NCBI GenBank assembly: GCA_010405405.1
Contig: MU004238.1
Location: forward strand, 1,378,374 to 1,442,373
From: Microthyrium microscopicum
Taxonomy: Eukaryota > Ascomycota > Dothideomycetes > Microthyriales > Microthyriaceae
DNA: 64,000 nt
Direction of reading: 5' to 3'
Shown: piece by piece, positions 11,492-21,933 of the stretch
Position numbering within the stretch: position 1 is the first letter of the stretch
Layout: the number at the start of each line of letters is the position of its first letter
Made by a program: the position numbers and the translations under genes
Notes under the pieces: model-generated
The model's database searches: none
The model's input: the letters and a program-made list of their open reading frames with translations, nothing else
What the model was told of the DNA's origin: nothing

Positions 11492-12476
11492 ATTATTGTT
11501 ACAAACGTCTTAGACAATAGATAATGAAAAGCATATACTGTTGCCTCAACAATGAGTAGATTCGAAGAAATTGGCTATACGGCATACAGCACGGCGAATT
11601 GGTAGTCACAGAAGGTGTGATATCTCCAACAATATTCCCCTTTCTATGGACACGCTCATGTGAAACTGGCTTACAATGAATTGGACTTGTCGGTCCAGCC
11701 CCGTAACGATCTATCGTTAGGCAAGCTTATGTTTGTTTTCTACATGGGGGGCCTCACAAGACATGATTGAGAGCAATGTTATTCGAGATAAAACGCATCA
11801 AAATGGTGGCTAATTGTACATCCGGATCTATCATAATGCCCAATACAACCCCATCCCAGTTCAAAAGATAGTCTGCAGAGCATCATTTTGCTAAAACAAC
11901 GCCGGACTCGATTCCACCCATTTCGATAATCTTGCTGGATCGCTCCAACATGCTCGTCTGGCAAAATGAATCAAGTCTTGCAGACCAAAACCGGAGAGGA
12001 CAGCAAAAAAAAAGGACCTTCAGAGTTGGTGAATCTCCCATACAGGCATCGAGGGACAGTGGAAAATTGAAATACGACTTTTTGGATATCGTGCGGGTGC
12101 TAGATGTAAAGTGGAGTAGGTGAAGTGTGGATAAAAAAGGCTAAGCCGTTAGGCAACAAAGCCAAGTGACGAACCACCAAATGGCAAGGAGAAGAAGACA
12201 TTGTTACTTTGATGGGGTATGCCTGGCTTTTGTGTATAGAGATCGAAAGGTGGAAGGGAGACCACCCATGAGGCTCATTGCATTCGCAGACGCCGTTGAA
12301 GGAAGGCCGTCGTAGTTCAAACATGCCAATGATGGTAAAAAAGAAAATCAAACATGATATCCAGCCGAGGGAATACGCCGAGTTATGAAGGTATGCGATT
12401 CTTTTTACGTCACAGGATTAGGGGTCCACAGCCGGGATGTCTTCGATCGAGGCTCACGAGGCTGCGAGCGACCATG
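11492..12476. other. Convergent intergenic region
   Basis: About 985 bp between the stops of the PDR16-like gene (+) and eIF4B (-). It holds both 3' UTRs, an A-run near 12006-12013 and no convincing gene. The size is larger than most convergent gaps in this window. Confidence 0.35.
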
Positions 12477-14662
12477 CTATGTTGCTGCAGTTCTCGTAGC
12501 GCCACCGCGACCACCTCCACGGCCACCACGGGTTTTGGCAGGGACAGTACTCCAGCCATCTTCATCGGCAGCAGCGGTAGGTGTCGCAGGGGAAGATGGG
12601 TTTGATTGGCCGGATGGTTTACGTCCACCGCGCCAAGAGGAAGAACTGTATTTCGGTCCCTTAGGCGGTTCACGTCCTTCTCGAGGCTCTCGTCCCTCTC
12701 GCGGTTCACGAGGCTCACGCGGCTCACGGGGAGGTCCCCTGGCTCGAGCAGGCTTCTCGTCCGAGTTTCCGTTTGCTCCATCATCTTTGGAAGCCCATCG
12801 TTCCTTGGTCTTTGGTTCATCATTGCCGTCATTCGTGCGTGCCAGGACCTGGTACTTTTTGGGTGCAGGAGCTTCGGCGCCCTCTCCAGTTCCTTCGGTC
12901 TCTTCAGTCTCTTCACCATCATCATTCTCCGCAGCCGCCTTAGCAGCCGCTTCTTTTGCTTTCTTCTCCTCACGAGCTTTGTCGTCAGCTTCCTTCTTCT
13001 GGCGGATAGCCAGTTGACGTTTCTCTTCAATTTCGCGCTCGCGAGCCGTTGTATCAATTGGACGGGCACCACCGAAAATGCTTGACTTGTTTTCTGCAGT
13101 GCCACTTGGGTCTGCTTCAGTAACAGCCTCAGAAACTGTTCGTTTGGCCAGGTTTAGCTTAGGGCGTCCACCTGCGGGAGGTGGGTGCGATGGTGAGGAC
13201 GGGGTGCTCGGGTCAGGAGTAGGTGTATTGGATACCGGTGGAGCATCTGGCCGCATCCGAGCACGCCATGTAGTATCCAGTTCGGCAGCGGTAGGCGCTC
13301 TCTCTACTGGAGGAGGTCGTTCTCGTTCTTTGAACTCTCCGCGTGGAGGACGTGATCCATCTTGGGACCTATTTGTGCCTTCACCCCAGGAAGGTGAGTT
13401 CTTGCGTTCCTCTCCTGGCCCCTCGTTAAGACGAGCTCGTCCACCGCCTCGGAAGTTTGATTCGGCGCCAGCAGCTGGAGAGAGAGGGCCCTTGCGCTCC
13501 CAGTTGCCAAAGTCTCGATTTTTTCCATCGCCTTCCTGGGCGTTGCCGCGACGACTACCTCCGCGCTCCATATCTGGAGCTTCGTATTGACGAAATCCGC
13601 GGTCTGACGCGCGACGTTGTTGCTGGCCTGGAAGATCTGGAAGTGGTCCCTTGCGAGACCAGTCAGTGATTTCTCGTCCCTCGAGGCGGTCCTTCGCTAA
13701 AGGGTGTTAGGAAAATAGAGGAAAAAGTGTGGGTAATAGCTTACGTGGATCGGCAACGCTGATCTTGATATTGCGACCCTGGAACTGGGTCTGGTTGAGG
13801 TCTAGAGCCTTCTTCAGTCCGTCGAGAGAACCAAATTCGACATAACCAAATCCCTTGGGTCGGCGGTCCATTTTATCCTCAACAATTCGGACATTGGTGA
13901 CCTCGCAGCCGCCGAAAAAGTCTTCGATATCAACAGAGGTTGCATCAAACGGGAGATTGCCAAGATGAGCGGTGAATGGAGGCTTGGTTGGGAGGGGAAG
14001 TGGATCGCGCATTGGCATAGAGGCTGGAAACCAAAATTAGTGTCTCTCAACATAGGGCGTTGCAAGATACATACCATAGCTACGATCACCACCATAAGGA
14101 GCTGCACTCACAACGCGACGGTCGCCATATCCAGTGCGAGAGTCTATGCAGTTTAGTATGAATACTTCAAGCACCTCATTATAACCAAATATTGCTTACC
14201 ACCAGCTAAATAAAGTTAGTGAAAAGCATTGCAATGGGTTAAAAGAATCTTACAAGAAATTGGCATGTCTTCCATCTCATCGGCCCAGGAGCCCATGCCT
14301 ACAGATATATATTAGCTTCCGTTCCATATTGTTAATTCGACTGAGATGGTGTATCGACTCTTCGATGGTCTCCATTGCGCGAATGGTTCCATGTCGATCG
14401 GTTTTGCGATACTGAATCTTGGCGTGACTTGACTTGATAGGAAGTAGGCTCATCGCGGAGAATGGTAGGACAAGGGGGGGCTATAGGAATGGCAAGATGC
14501 TCACTTTGATCACCCAGAAAGTCCCCGAGGGACATCTTCTGGACCTGCTTTTTGGGCGCTATAGATGAGACATTAGCGAAGAGTGCATAAAGCGACAAAG
14601 AGAATGCGCATGCAAAGTAGGCTGCGAAAGCCTTGTGCGCACAGTCAAGGAGACGTACCCAT
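12477..14662 (-). CDS. TIF3: Translation initiation factor eIF4B
   Basis: Seven coding exons: 14659-14662, 14505-14558, 14254-14298, 14200-14205, 14075-14143, 13745-14023, 12477-13696; total 1,677 nt, 558 aa. It starts MAPKKQVQKMSLGDFLGD followed by SWADEMEDMP, the fungal eIF4B opening. An RRM follows (RNP2 HLGNLPF, RNP1 RPKGFGYVEF), then an Arg/Gly/Asp-rich middle, a Lys/Glu-rich helix and an Arg-Glu-Pro repeat block (genomic 12669-12740) ending RGGRGGGRGG. eIF4B stimulates the eIF4A helicase on mRNA 5' ends. The first exon carries only ATGG and the fourth only 6 nt (CTGGTG), each bordered by good splice signals (GTACGT; GTAAGC). The 6-nt exon is needed to keep frame. An alternative would be one longer exon with unusual sites. 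Confidence 0.88.
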
Positions 14663-15114
14663 GATTGCGGTGGTTATCAGACAGCGCGACAAATAAATGG
14701 GCGCGCTGGCTGGAGATGTGGTAGAAGAGATGTGCGTAGAACACAACACCTCTGATAGAAAGTATTGGTTGGGTGTGAAGTGGACGAAGGGCGAAGGGAT
14801 CGCTGGTGGGAAGTGGTGATGCAAAAATGGTTGATGGTTTTCTGAGGGCGACTTTATTAATCGCGCACCTTACCTTAAGCAGACTAGCGCATGCACGGTC
14901 GGTCAGATCTTAGCAAGTGGGAGAGCAGCTTTAGGCTTGGCGTGTTTTTCTGGAGAGAACATCCCCTACTACGGAAGCTATCAAATTTGTGCTTTATCCT
15001 ACGACTTACTGTATCGAACAGTTACCTAAGTATCATTGGTTTCTCTGGACCAGGAGTGACTATCATCAATCATCTACGCCATAGTCACCAAGGCGGAATG
15101 ATCTTTGCATATTC
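14663..15114. other. Divergent promoter region, eIF4B and Tim17-like gene
   Basis: About 450 bp separating two divergent starts. It includes the eIF4B 5' UTR. No repeat, RNA gene or recognised operator is visible. Confidence 0.35.
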
Positions 15115-15872
15115 ATGACAACTGACAATCGTCATGAGCGACCATCTCCGGCGTGGGCTGCTATCCAGGCAGGAGGCCTAGCAGGTAATGTTTCTTCCGG
15201 CTATCCGGTGTATCGAAGCGTCTGACATACTTAGGTCTTGGTGGTATCTTGTTTGGCGGGACTAGCGGTATAGCTGGTGGTAAGAAGCCACTCGTCCTAT
15301 GGACCCTCATGACTGGTTTCCAATGGGCAACTCTAGGTGGCACATACTGGGGTAAACACTGGCTCTTTGTACATGAAGAGCACATGTACTAATAGGTCTA
15401 AGGACTTCGAAGTTCGATTTTGAATGAGTACCCTGAACCAGATATTACCCCATCCACACGACTATATGCTAGTGCAGCGTCCGGATGTCTATCGTTTGCC
15501 GCCGTTGGTCTAGTCATCCGTACGTTTATTCTCTCTGGATTGAGTTCATTCTAATCGTGTTCCTCAGGCGGAAGGCAAAATGTCCTCCCTGGTGCTTTCA
15601 TGGGCTCCGTGTTTGGATTTGCTGGTCAAGCTGGCTTCAACTACTTTGACAAAGACAAGTACGCAGAGATGTCCAGACCTAAGCGGGACTCTATTTGGAA
15701 AAAAGCTGCCGACTCGGAATGGATGCCGTTCAAATCACTTACAGATGATGAACATGCCGACCTTCTAAAAGAGCGACTTCTTCGAGCTGAGGCTGAGATA
15801 GCGATTATTGATGACGAGATTGCCAGTCTACGGGACTCTCAAGTGCGCGAGAAAGCCGAGCAGCAGAAATAG
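15115..15872 (+). CDS. Small Gly-rich membrane protein, Tim17-like
   Basis: Four exons: 15115-15184, 15235-15351, 15403-15519, 15568-15872; 202 aa. Two hydrophobic Gly/Ala-rich segments carry spaced glycines (AAIQAGGLAGLGGILFGG near residues 12-29; SAASGCLSFAAVGLVI near 85-100), with a third further on (LPGAFMGSVFGFAGQAG). This resembles the GxxxG-rich helices of Tim17/22-type inner-membrane proteins. The C-terminal 60 residues are charged and probably helical (RAEAEIAIIDDEIASL). The protein is likely mitochondrial or otherwise membrane-bound; that is inference. The third exon uses the acceptor AAG at 15400-15402; the nearer TAG at 15393-15395 would put a stop in frame, and TACTAAT just before it serves as branch point. 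Confidence 0.7.
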
Positions 15873-16221
15873 TACGCTATTGAGCTTTGAATTTGAGAAA
15901 GTACGACAGCCGATTCAACTATGGTTCTGAGTGAAGAACGACCCCACAGTCCGATTTCCAGCATGTTTCCCGAAGGATATAAGCCAAGAACTGCTTCTTG
16001 AATCCAATACATGTAGGATATTGTTATATAGGAGTGTAGAGAAGGTCTATGACCTGCGATGCAAGGTCAAGCATTGTTCACAACTTCACAGAAACTACCC
16101 GGGTTTAATGCAATGTGCTAAATCCGCTTCCTCTTCATCCACAACCGCAGCCGCCTGAGCTTGACTTGACCACAACATCATCTGAGCTAAATTGCGTAAA
16201 ATACCTATAGCCACTAGACAA

Positions 16222-17158
16222 ATGAATTCAAATATTGCTTTCCGACTCCGCCTCAAACCGATCGCGACTCGTCTATTCATTAAGAGTTCTGTCCGACAGT
16301 ACTCTACACCACAAGCGCCCTTGATACTTAGCGAAACCATCCCGTCTCCCCATTGCGGCCACATCAAGATCTTACATCTTAACAGACACGATGCAAAGAA
16401 TGCAATATCTAGAGCTCTACTCTCGCAACTCAAGTATGAGTTGGATTCAATGAAATGCAAGCCTACAGAAACACGCGCTCTCATCATAGCAAGCGCTGTA
16501 GACGGAACGTTCTGCGCAGGGGCGGATTTGAAAGAACGCAGGACTTTTACATTCGATGAGTATGTCGCACAATTACTTGGTTCTGCACAAACTGAAGCCT
16601 TTTGACTAATCATTTTGCATTACCAGTACTCGCAAGTTTCTGACCGACTTGCGTGCAACGCTTGTTCAAATTGCTTCTCTACCCATTCCAACCATCTCGG
16701 CTATCGACGGTTACGCTCTTGGTGGAGGTCTTGAGCTAGCATTGTCCACAACTTTCCGTGTCATTTCATCAACCGCTCGAGTAGGACTACCAGAGACACG
16801 TCTCGGTATAATACCTGGAGCAGGTGGAACATTTCGACTGCCAGCCTTGGTCGGCGCTCAAAAAGCTCGAGAGCTGATCCTAACTGGACGGCGAATCTAT
16901 GGCGATGAGGCACACCAAATAGGTCTCGCAGATGTCCTCTGTGAAAAGCAGCCGGTAGAGGAGTCGATTCGCCTGGCCAGTGATATTCTTCAAGGAGGTC
17001 CCATTGCTGTCGTCGAAGCATTACGTGCAGTTAATGGGTGGCAAACTGGAGGCGTAACCGAGAATGAAGCCTATGAAATTGTTTTAGGAACCCAAGATCG
17101 TGTAGAAGCGCTCAATGCTTTCAAGGAGAAGAGACCACCGACATTCAAAGGACAATGA
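16222..17158 (+). CDS. Mitochondrial enoyl-CoA / methylglutaconyl-CoA hydratase
   Basis: Two exons, 16222-16559 and 16627-17158 (67-bp intron), 289 aa. The first 30 residues are Arg-rich without acids (MNSNIAFRLRLKPIATRLF), a typical mitochondrial presequence. The crotonase fold is complete: FCAGADLKER (oxyanion hole), GYALGGGLELAL and GLPETRLGIIPGAGGT with the catalytic glutamates. The overall sequence is closest to the AUH type, which hydrates 3-methylglutaconyl-CoA in leucine breakdown; a short-chain beta-oxidation role is the alternative. The ATG at 16222 is the first in frame. The stop is 40 bp from that of the convergent MDR gene. Confidence 0.88.
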
Positions 17159-17198
17159 TAGAGTCGTCATTTTCAATTCTTTCAACGATATGTAACGC

Positions 17199-18281
17199 TC
17201 AGGAGGAGATCTTATACACATACTTCACACCGCTTGCTTTTCCTTCTTCTAAATTCTTCAGGCCCTTTCCAACACCTTCCAGGCCGCCAGGAATGATTTC
17301 GTATGGATGACCCTTAAGACGTCCATCATCCAGGGCACGAGAGAAGAATTTGAACCATACAGCTCCAAAATCCTTCCTCGTCTTATGTACAGTACCGACT
17401 GAAGTGACAATTGCAGTCACACCGTCGGGGTACTTGAAGTCTGCCTTCGCATATTTCTCCACGGGTAGTAAATGAGAAATTACACCACCTTTTGGATCCA
17501 CCACTTTAGTAATAATGTCATGCGAGCCGCCCTCGCTTACACCGTCAAATACATACTTCACCTTTGAGCCCAGTCCCTCCTTCTTCAGAGCCTCCTCAAT
17601 TTTCTTCGCCGTGGCATCTTCACCCTCACGATAGTCAACCACATAGTCACACAACTCTTTGCCCAAAGCCTGACTCTTGCCAGCCACCCCAATGATAGGC
17701 TTCAGCCCACTCAAACGTCCCAGTTGTGCCGCAAACGCGCCCGTGGCAGTTCCCGCTCCGTACACTAGCAGTGGAATCTTCACGTCCTTGTTCTGAAGCG
17801 GTGAATCCGGGCTCCATGGCTCCGGTAGCTGCAAGTCCTGGAATAGGCCAACAGCACTTGTCATGGCTGCTAGGGGAATTGTAGCTGCCTCTTCGAAGCT
17901 GACGTGCTCTGGGAGGGCAAAAGTAGTATAGTCCCAAGCGAGGGCATACTCCGCAAAGGAGCCGTGAGGTGTGACCATCTCGTGAAAGGCGGCGACACGT
18001 TGGCCTTTTGTGAATGCGTAGACTTTTGGGCCGATGGCATGGATAGTGCCGGCGATGTCGTCGCCACTGTTATGGGCGTTGTTACCCCTGAAATCTTTTA
18101 GTTTGGATTTGATAGAGCGAGAAAGGAAAGAGTGTATATACCATTTCGGGACTTTCCAGTCTTTAGGATTTGTGCCAGACACCGCAACCTTGATAACTAC
18201 TTGGTGCTCGCCTGGTGTAGGTATAGGTGAGTCTACAATTTTAGTAGACCCGTCTGGTGAGACAATGACTTCTTTGGGCAT
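17199..18281 (-). CDS. MDR-family zinc-independent reductase (quinone oxidoreductase type)
   Basis: Two exons, 18142-18281 and 17199-18087, 342 aa. The start MPKEVIVSPDGST is typical of the family; an in-frame ATG lies at 18395 but the extra 38 residues look like translated 5' UTR. Features: GTNPKDWKVPKW, NSGDDIAGTIHAIG, then the nucleotide-binding loop VYGAGTATGAFAAQLG and DYVVDYREGED. No zinc-ligand set is visible. The substrate is unknown; such enzymes reduce enones, quinones or polyketide intermediates. The intron at 18088-18141 is 54 nt and stop-free, so the frame stays open if it is retained; removing it brings W next to GNNAHNSGDD as in relatives. Confidence 0.82.
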   Translation of the reverse strand: MPKEVIVSPDGSTKIVDSPIPTPGEHQVVIKVAVSGTNPKDWKVPKWYIHSFLSRSIKSKLKDFRGNNAHNSGDDIAGTIHAIGPKVYAFTKGQRVAAFHEMVTPHGSFAEYALAWDYTTFALPEHVSFEEAATIPLAAMTSAVGLFQDLQLPEPWSPDSPLQNKDVKIPLLVYGAGTATGAFAAQLGRLSGLKPIIGVAGKSQALGKELCDYVVDYREGEDATAKKIEEALKKEGLGSKVKYVFDGVSEGGSHDIITKVVDPKGGVISHLLPVEKYAKADFKYPDGVTAIVTSVGTVHKTRKDFGAVWFKFFSRALDDGRLKGHPYEIIPGGLEGVGKGLKNLEEGKASGVKYVYKISS

Positions 18282-18788
18282 CTTGACAGTGTTTTGTGGT
18301 ATGATAAAGATTTGGGAGAGTAGTAGGGTAATGGTCAGTGGAATTATAATGTATACCAAAACCGTGGGACAACGTGACAGTAACGGTGGCATCATGTAAG
18401 TAGCAATGATATCATTACCTCCCCACTACTAGTACTAGTAAATCAACATGAAATTTACAGCCAGATGCAGCGGATGTAAACATGCGGGGATCGGCTCGGG
18501 GATAGAGCCGTTCTTGATGTCAACACCACAATATTGGTACTTTTAAGCGACTCTTCACCTCCCGGAAATCCATATCCGCCTCGTTTACTTGTAGGTAGAA
18601 ATCTGTCAATGCGTATATTGAGAAGCTTTCAAACTATAACGAAAGATCGCGAAGAATGTGACAGTAGATTCTTCGATACCTCACGGTTTGCGCAATTGAA
18701 TCGATTCATATCTAGTTATACATTGTCACGATGAGGCTTCTCATGAGACAGAAAATTATCTTTTTGTGTTGTCACTTGTATATTGTGT
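18282..18788. other. Intergenic
   Basis: About 500 bp that holds the promoter of the MDR gene (-) and the 3' region of the next minus-strand gene. No repeat or RNA gene is seen. Confidence 0.3.
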
Positions 18789-20164
18789 CTACAAAGGTGT
18801 ATCAACGTTGCTCAATACTTCCTCGATAACATCGTCAATAGCAACACCTTTGAGGAGTTCTTTGACTGCTTGCAATGTGCTTCCCCATTGAAGGCTACGC
18901 TCCCGCTCTGGTGCAACAAGTACCAGACGATGAGGATAGATCTTCCGAACAGCTAGCGCTACAAGTGATGGCGTTGTGAATGTCAAGCCATGGAATGGCG
19001 CCAATACCCTGATCTTCATGTCAGCAATGCTACAAGAGACCGGTAAATCAACTCACCGGGAGAGTAAATTGAGCTGTCGAGTCGCAATAGAGCTTACACC
19101 TCCTGCTATGGCTCGATGAGTGCGTAGAAAGATAACAAGGTCGTGAATATAGGCTCTGACATCCGGACTCATGCTAACTCCTGCGGCACGAGTGACCAAT
19201 GCTTGAATATCCTACGAATGGTTAATACAAATTCTGCAAGAACGGAATTGAACAAACATCGTTAGAAATGAAGGGACCCTCATGGGGCGTACGAGATCGG
19301 GAAGCTTCGATAGGTGTAATGGGTGGAGTATGAATGACGGACGATAATGAACCTGCATCTGAAGCAATATCATCGTCGTCGCCTTCGCCTGCGCGACCTA
19401 TGTGGACCAGCGGATCTGTAGACTGGTGCAGATGGGAGATAAATATATGGTCATTCAGATGTAAGGTCAATCGTTTGGGTCCATGGACTTGTACGGCAAT
19501 GAATAGTAGATTATCTGGCGCCTTGTGAACTTCCTTTCGCGAAAATATCCGTCGGCCGCGAATGAGCTTCGTGTGCGGTTAGCTCAAGGATTTCCGGGGC
19601 TCGCAATTCACACATACCTCTAAGGCTTGAATTTGAACTTGCTCGCTAGACTCATTCAAACTTGTGGCAATAACGATGTTTGCAATCTTTCCTCCTAGTT
19701 CCTGGCTGTAAGGCCTGGGTGATTTAAAATGCCTTGCGGCTCCCGAGCCTGGCACACTGAGATAGTCCTAGGTCATCAGAGCTATGCTTAAAGAGTTTCA
19801 ACCATAAGAACATACTTTGGGTTCAACAGCGTCCGAGTCTACATTAGGCGGCCTCAGTGTATCATCAACAAGAATCGATTGAGTGAATTCATCAAGCGTT
19901 GTTGATGGGCCACACCGTAAGATTGCTGCCGTCAATCCAAATGTTTCCCGACATATCTAGCCATGATATTAGTAGTCATCGATACCCATTGGCTGAGGAT
20001 GAAACTCTTACTAGGGACAACTCTTCCACTACAGCTTCTAGGTCGTGGACATCGGCCTCAACGATGCAGCAGTGTTGCTCGGCGACAAAACAGAGGAAAC
20101 AGGCCAGCTCCAGATCACTGAGCTCCTGGATCTTTTCTGTTATGTCTTGCGTCCCATTTTCCAT
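18789..20164 (-). CDS. Conserved ascomycete protein of unknown function
   Basis: Six exons: 20012-20164, 19816-19956, 19618-19767, 19258-19566, 19057-19211, 18789-19008; 1,128 nt, 375 aa. Opening IQELSDLELACFLCFVAEQHC, then FGLTAAIL, KIANIVIATSLN, VQIQALELIRGRRIFSRK and DNLLFIAVQVHGP, an acidic low-complexity insert, and a helical C-terminal part (RAYIHDLVIFLRTHRAIAGG; FTTPSLVALAVRKIYPHR; ERSLQWGSTLQAVKELL). I recall the same order of motifs in many Pezizomycotina proteins, some labelled magnesium-chelatase-like because the region after the insert resembles an AAA+ lid. No Walker A or B motif is visible here, so I do not assign an activity. Confidence 0.75.
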
Positions 20165-20533
20165 GGATTTGAGGCTAGTATAACATCTATTTCGGTTCGG
20201 AATAAGAACAATCAATTGATTAATGTGGGAAAGGCCTGGTCTTAAGGCTTGGAGAGAGCTAAAGAGACATAATTGAAGCGGAGGTTTGAACATTATCAGA
20301 TTAATAGAGGCTAACAATCTGCATGGGGCGGAAACGCTAGCAGGGGTTCACAAAGATCTTATCTTAGCGCCTATTCCTCTTGTCAACTGCACAATTCAAT
20401 GTGAATAACTTAACTTCCAGACCACGAACACATTGACTGACACATGATTAAAGTCTTTTCCTCCCGTTCGATCTTATCATTCTACAGCATACACGGAACT
20501 CTCTACCACAACTGCAAGAACTGATCAGGCGAA
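20165..20533. other. Divergent promoter region
   Basis: About 370 bp between the unknown gene (-) and SWD2 (+). No recognised element. Confidence 0.3.
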
Positions 20534-21728
20534 ATGGCTGCAGGCTCCGATGAAGCGACTCAAGCCCCTCCACGAGAACGCGTTAAAGACGTCGTTCAAT
20601 ACCTTCGCGCCGTGAAAGTATGATTCCTTATATTCCTGCGTCTTCCTTTTGTATTAAAAGTGTGTTAGCGATTTTGGCCTGATGGCTCACGGACGCACGT
20701 TACTTCCCTCGATTTCGATGACACTGGCGAGCTTGCAATCCTCAGTCGAAGCGACGATACCATTCAAATTTACAATATCAAAGAGGGCAAACATGCCAAA
20801 GAGCTTAAGAGTCAGAAATATGGTGTGGATCTTGTGCGCTTCTCACATCATTCCCAAAGCATAATACATGCCAGTACAAAAATAGATGGTACGGAGACTT
20901 CAGGTTGTAAGACATCTTTTCTAATTGCTGGCAGATACTATTCGGTATCTTTCGACTCATGATAACTCTTATATGCGGTACTTTCGTGGGCATGAAGGTC
21001 GCGTCACTTCTCTCTCAATGTGTCCGTCCAAGGACGAGTTTCTATCTTGCAGTGAAGATGGGACAATGCGGTTATGGTCCATCCAGTCTCAAAACGCAAA
21101 GGGCGTTCTCAAACTCCATGGCGCCCATCTTGGAGCATACGATCCATCTGCTTCCGTGATTGCCTGCGCATCGGGCCTTACCCAATCCATCTTACTCTAT
21201 GATTTACGGAACTTTGACAAGCAGCCGTTTGCAACATTTGATCTGGACAGCATGATCTCCCGATTTGACCCCAGTGGAGCAGGCCGTAATTGGACTAGCC
21301 TGTCATTTTCCAATGACGGCAAGAGTATCATGCTCGGGACCTCTGGAGCTGGACACTTCGTCCTGGATGGATTCGAAGGATCACTGCGGCATTTCCTCAA
21401 ACGGCGAGGGCCTTCACAACGGCGTGCACCGGGAGAATTGGGTTCAACGGCCACACCTGGACAAGGAGACGTGTGTTTTAGTCCGGATGGTCAATTTGTT
21501 CTAGGTGGCTCTGGATCGGACGATGGCGTCTCTGTTTGGGATATTCGAGGAGCCGACGACCCAGAACGAGAGCTGAAACCTGTTGCTCAACTGCCTTTTC
21601 CTGATGCCAAGAAGGATCGAGTGGAAATTGCTGTTTATAACCCTCGCTTCAACATGCTCTGCACTGCCGACCGAGCTGTCTCGATGTGGGTCCCCGACAA
21701 AGAGCTATATGGAAAGCCGAGTTCCTAG
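20534..21728 (+). CDS. SWD2: Swd2/WDR82 WD40 protein of COMPASS and CPF
   Basis: Three exons: 20534-20617, 20669-20888, 20935-21728; 1,098 nt, 365 aa. WD40 repeats run through the protein: TSLDFDDTGELAILSRSDDTIQIYN, then YFRGHEGRVTSLSMCPSKDEFLSCSEDGTMRLW, and GQFVLGGSGSDDGVSVWDIRG. The sequence RYFRGHE and the short (about 360-residue) length mark the Swd2/WDR82 family. Swd2 is a shared subunit of the Set1 H3K4 methyltransferase (COMPASS) and of the cleavage and polyadenylation factor, linking chromatin marks to transcript 3' ends. Splicing is required: the first 28 codons and the WD body lie in different frames. Confidence 0.9.
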
Positions 21729-21933
21729 AGGAGGTCATTATTACATTGTACGTTGCACTATACCCATCATAGCATGCATTGGTTCGGAGTTGGATATTGC
21801 GTTGTTCAGAAAAGCAACCGGGCTGTGGCTACTTGCATAAGAATGTGTGTACTTCATGCAATTTTTGGATTAGACATGTTACAGAAGTTGCCCAGATTCT
21901 ATTCAGCAACTCGTCTTACTATTTATAAGTCGC

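Noticed and set aside
12660-12740. CRISPR-like short tandem repeats
   Set aside because: These are codon-level repeats of the Arg-Glu-Pro block inside eIF4B, without spacers; no CRISPR array exists in the window.
12410-13105. 231-codon minus-strand frame overlapping eIF4B
   Set aside because: A shifted frame of the Arg/Glu-rich repeat region of eIF4B.
18282-18395. N-terminal 38-residue extension of the MDR reductase
   Set aside because: Would add a hydrophobic leader, but the family starts at MPKEV and the extra sequence looks like 5' UTR.
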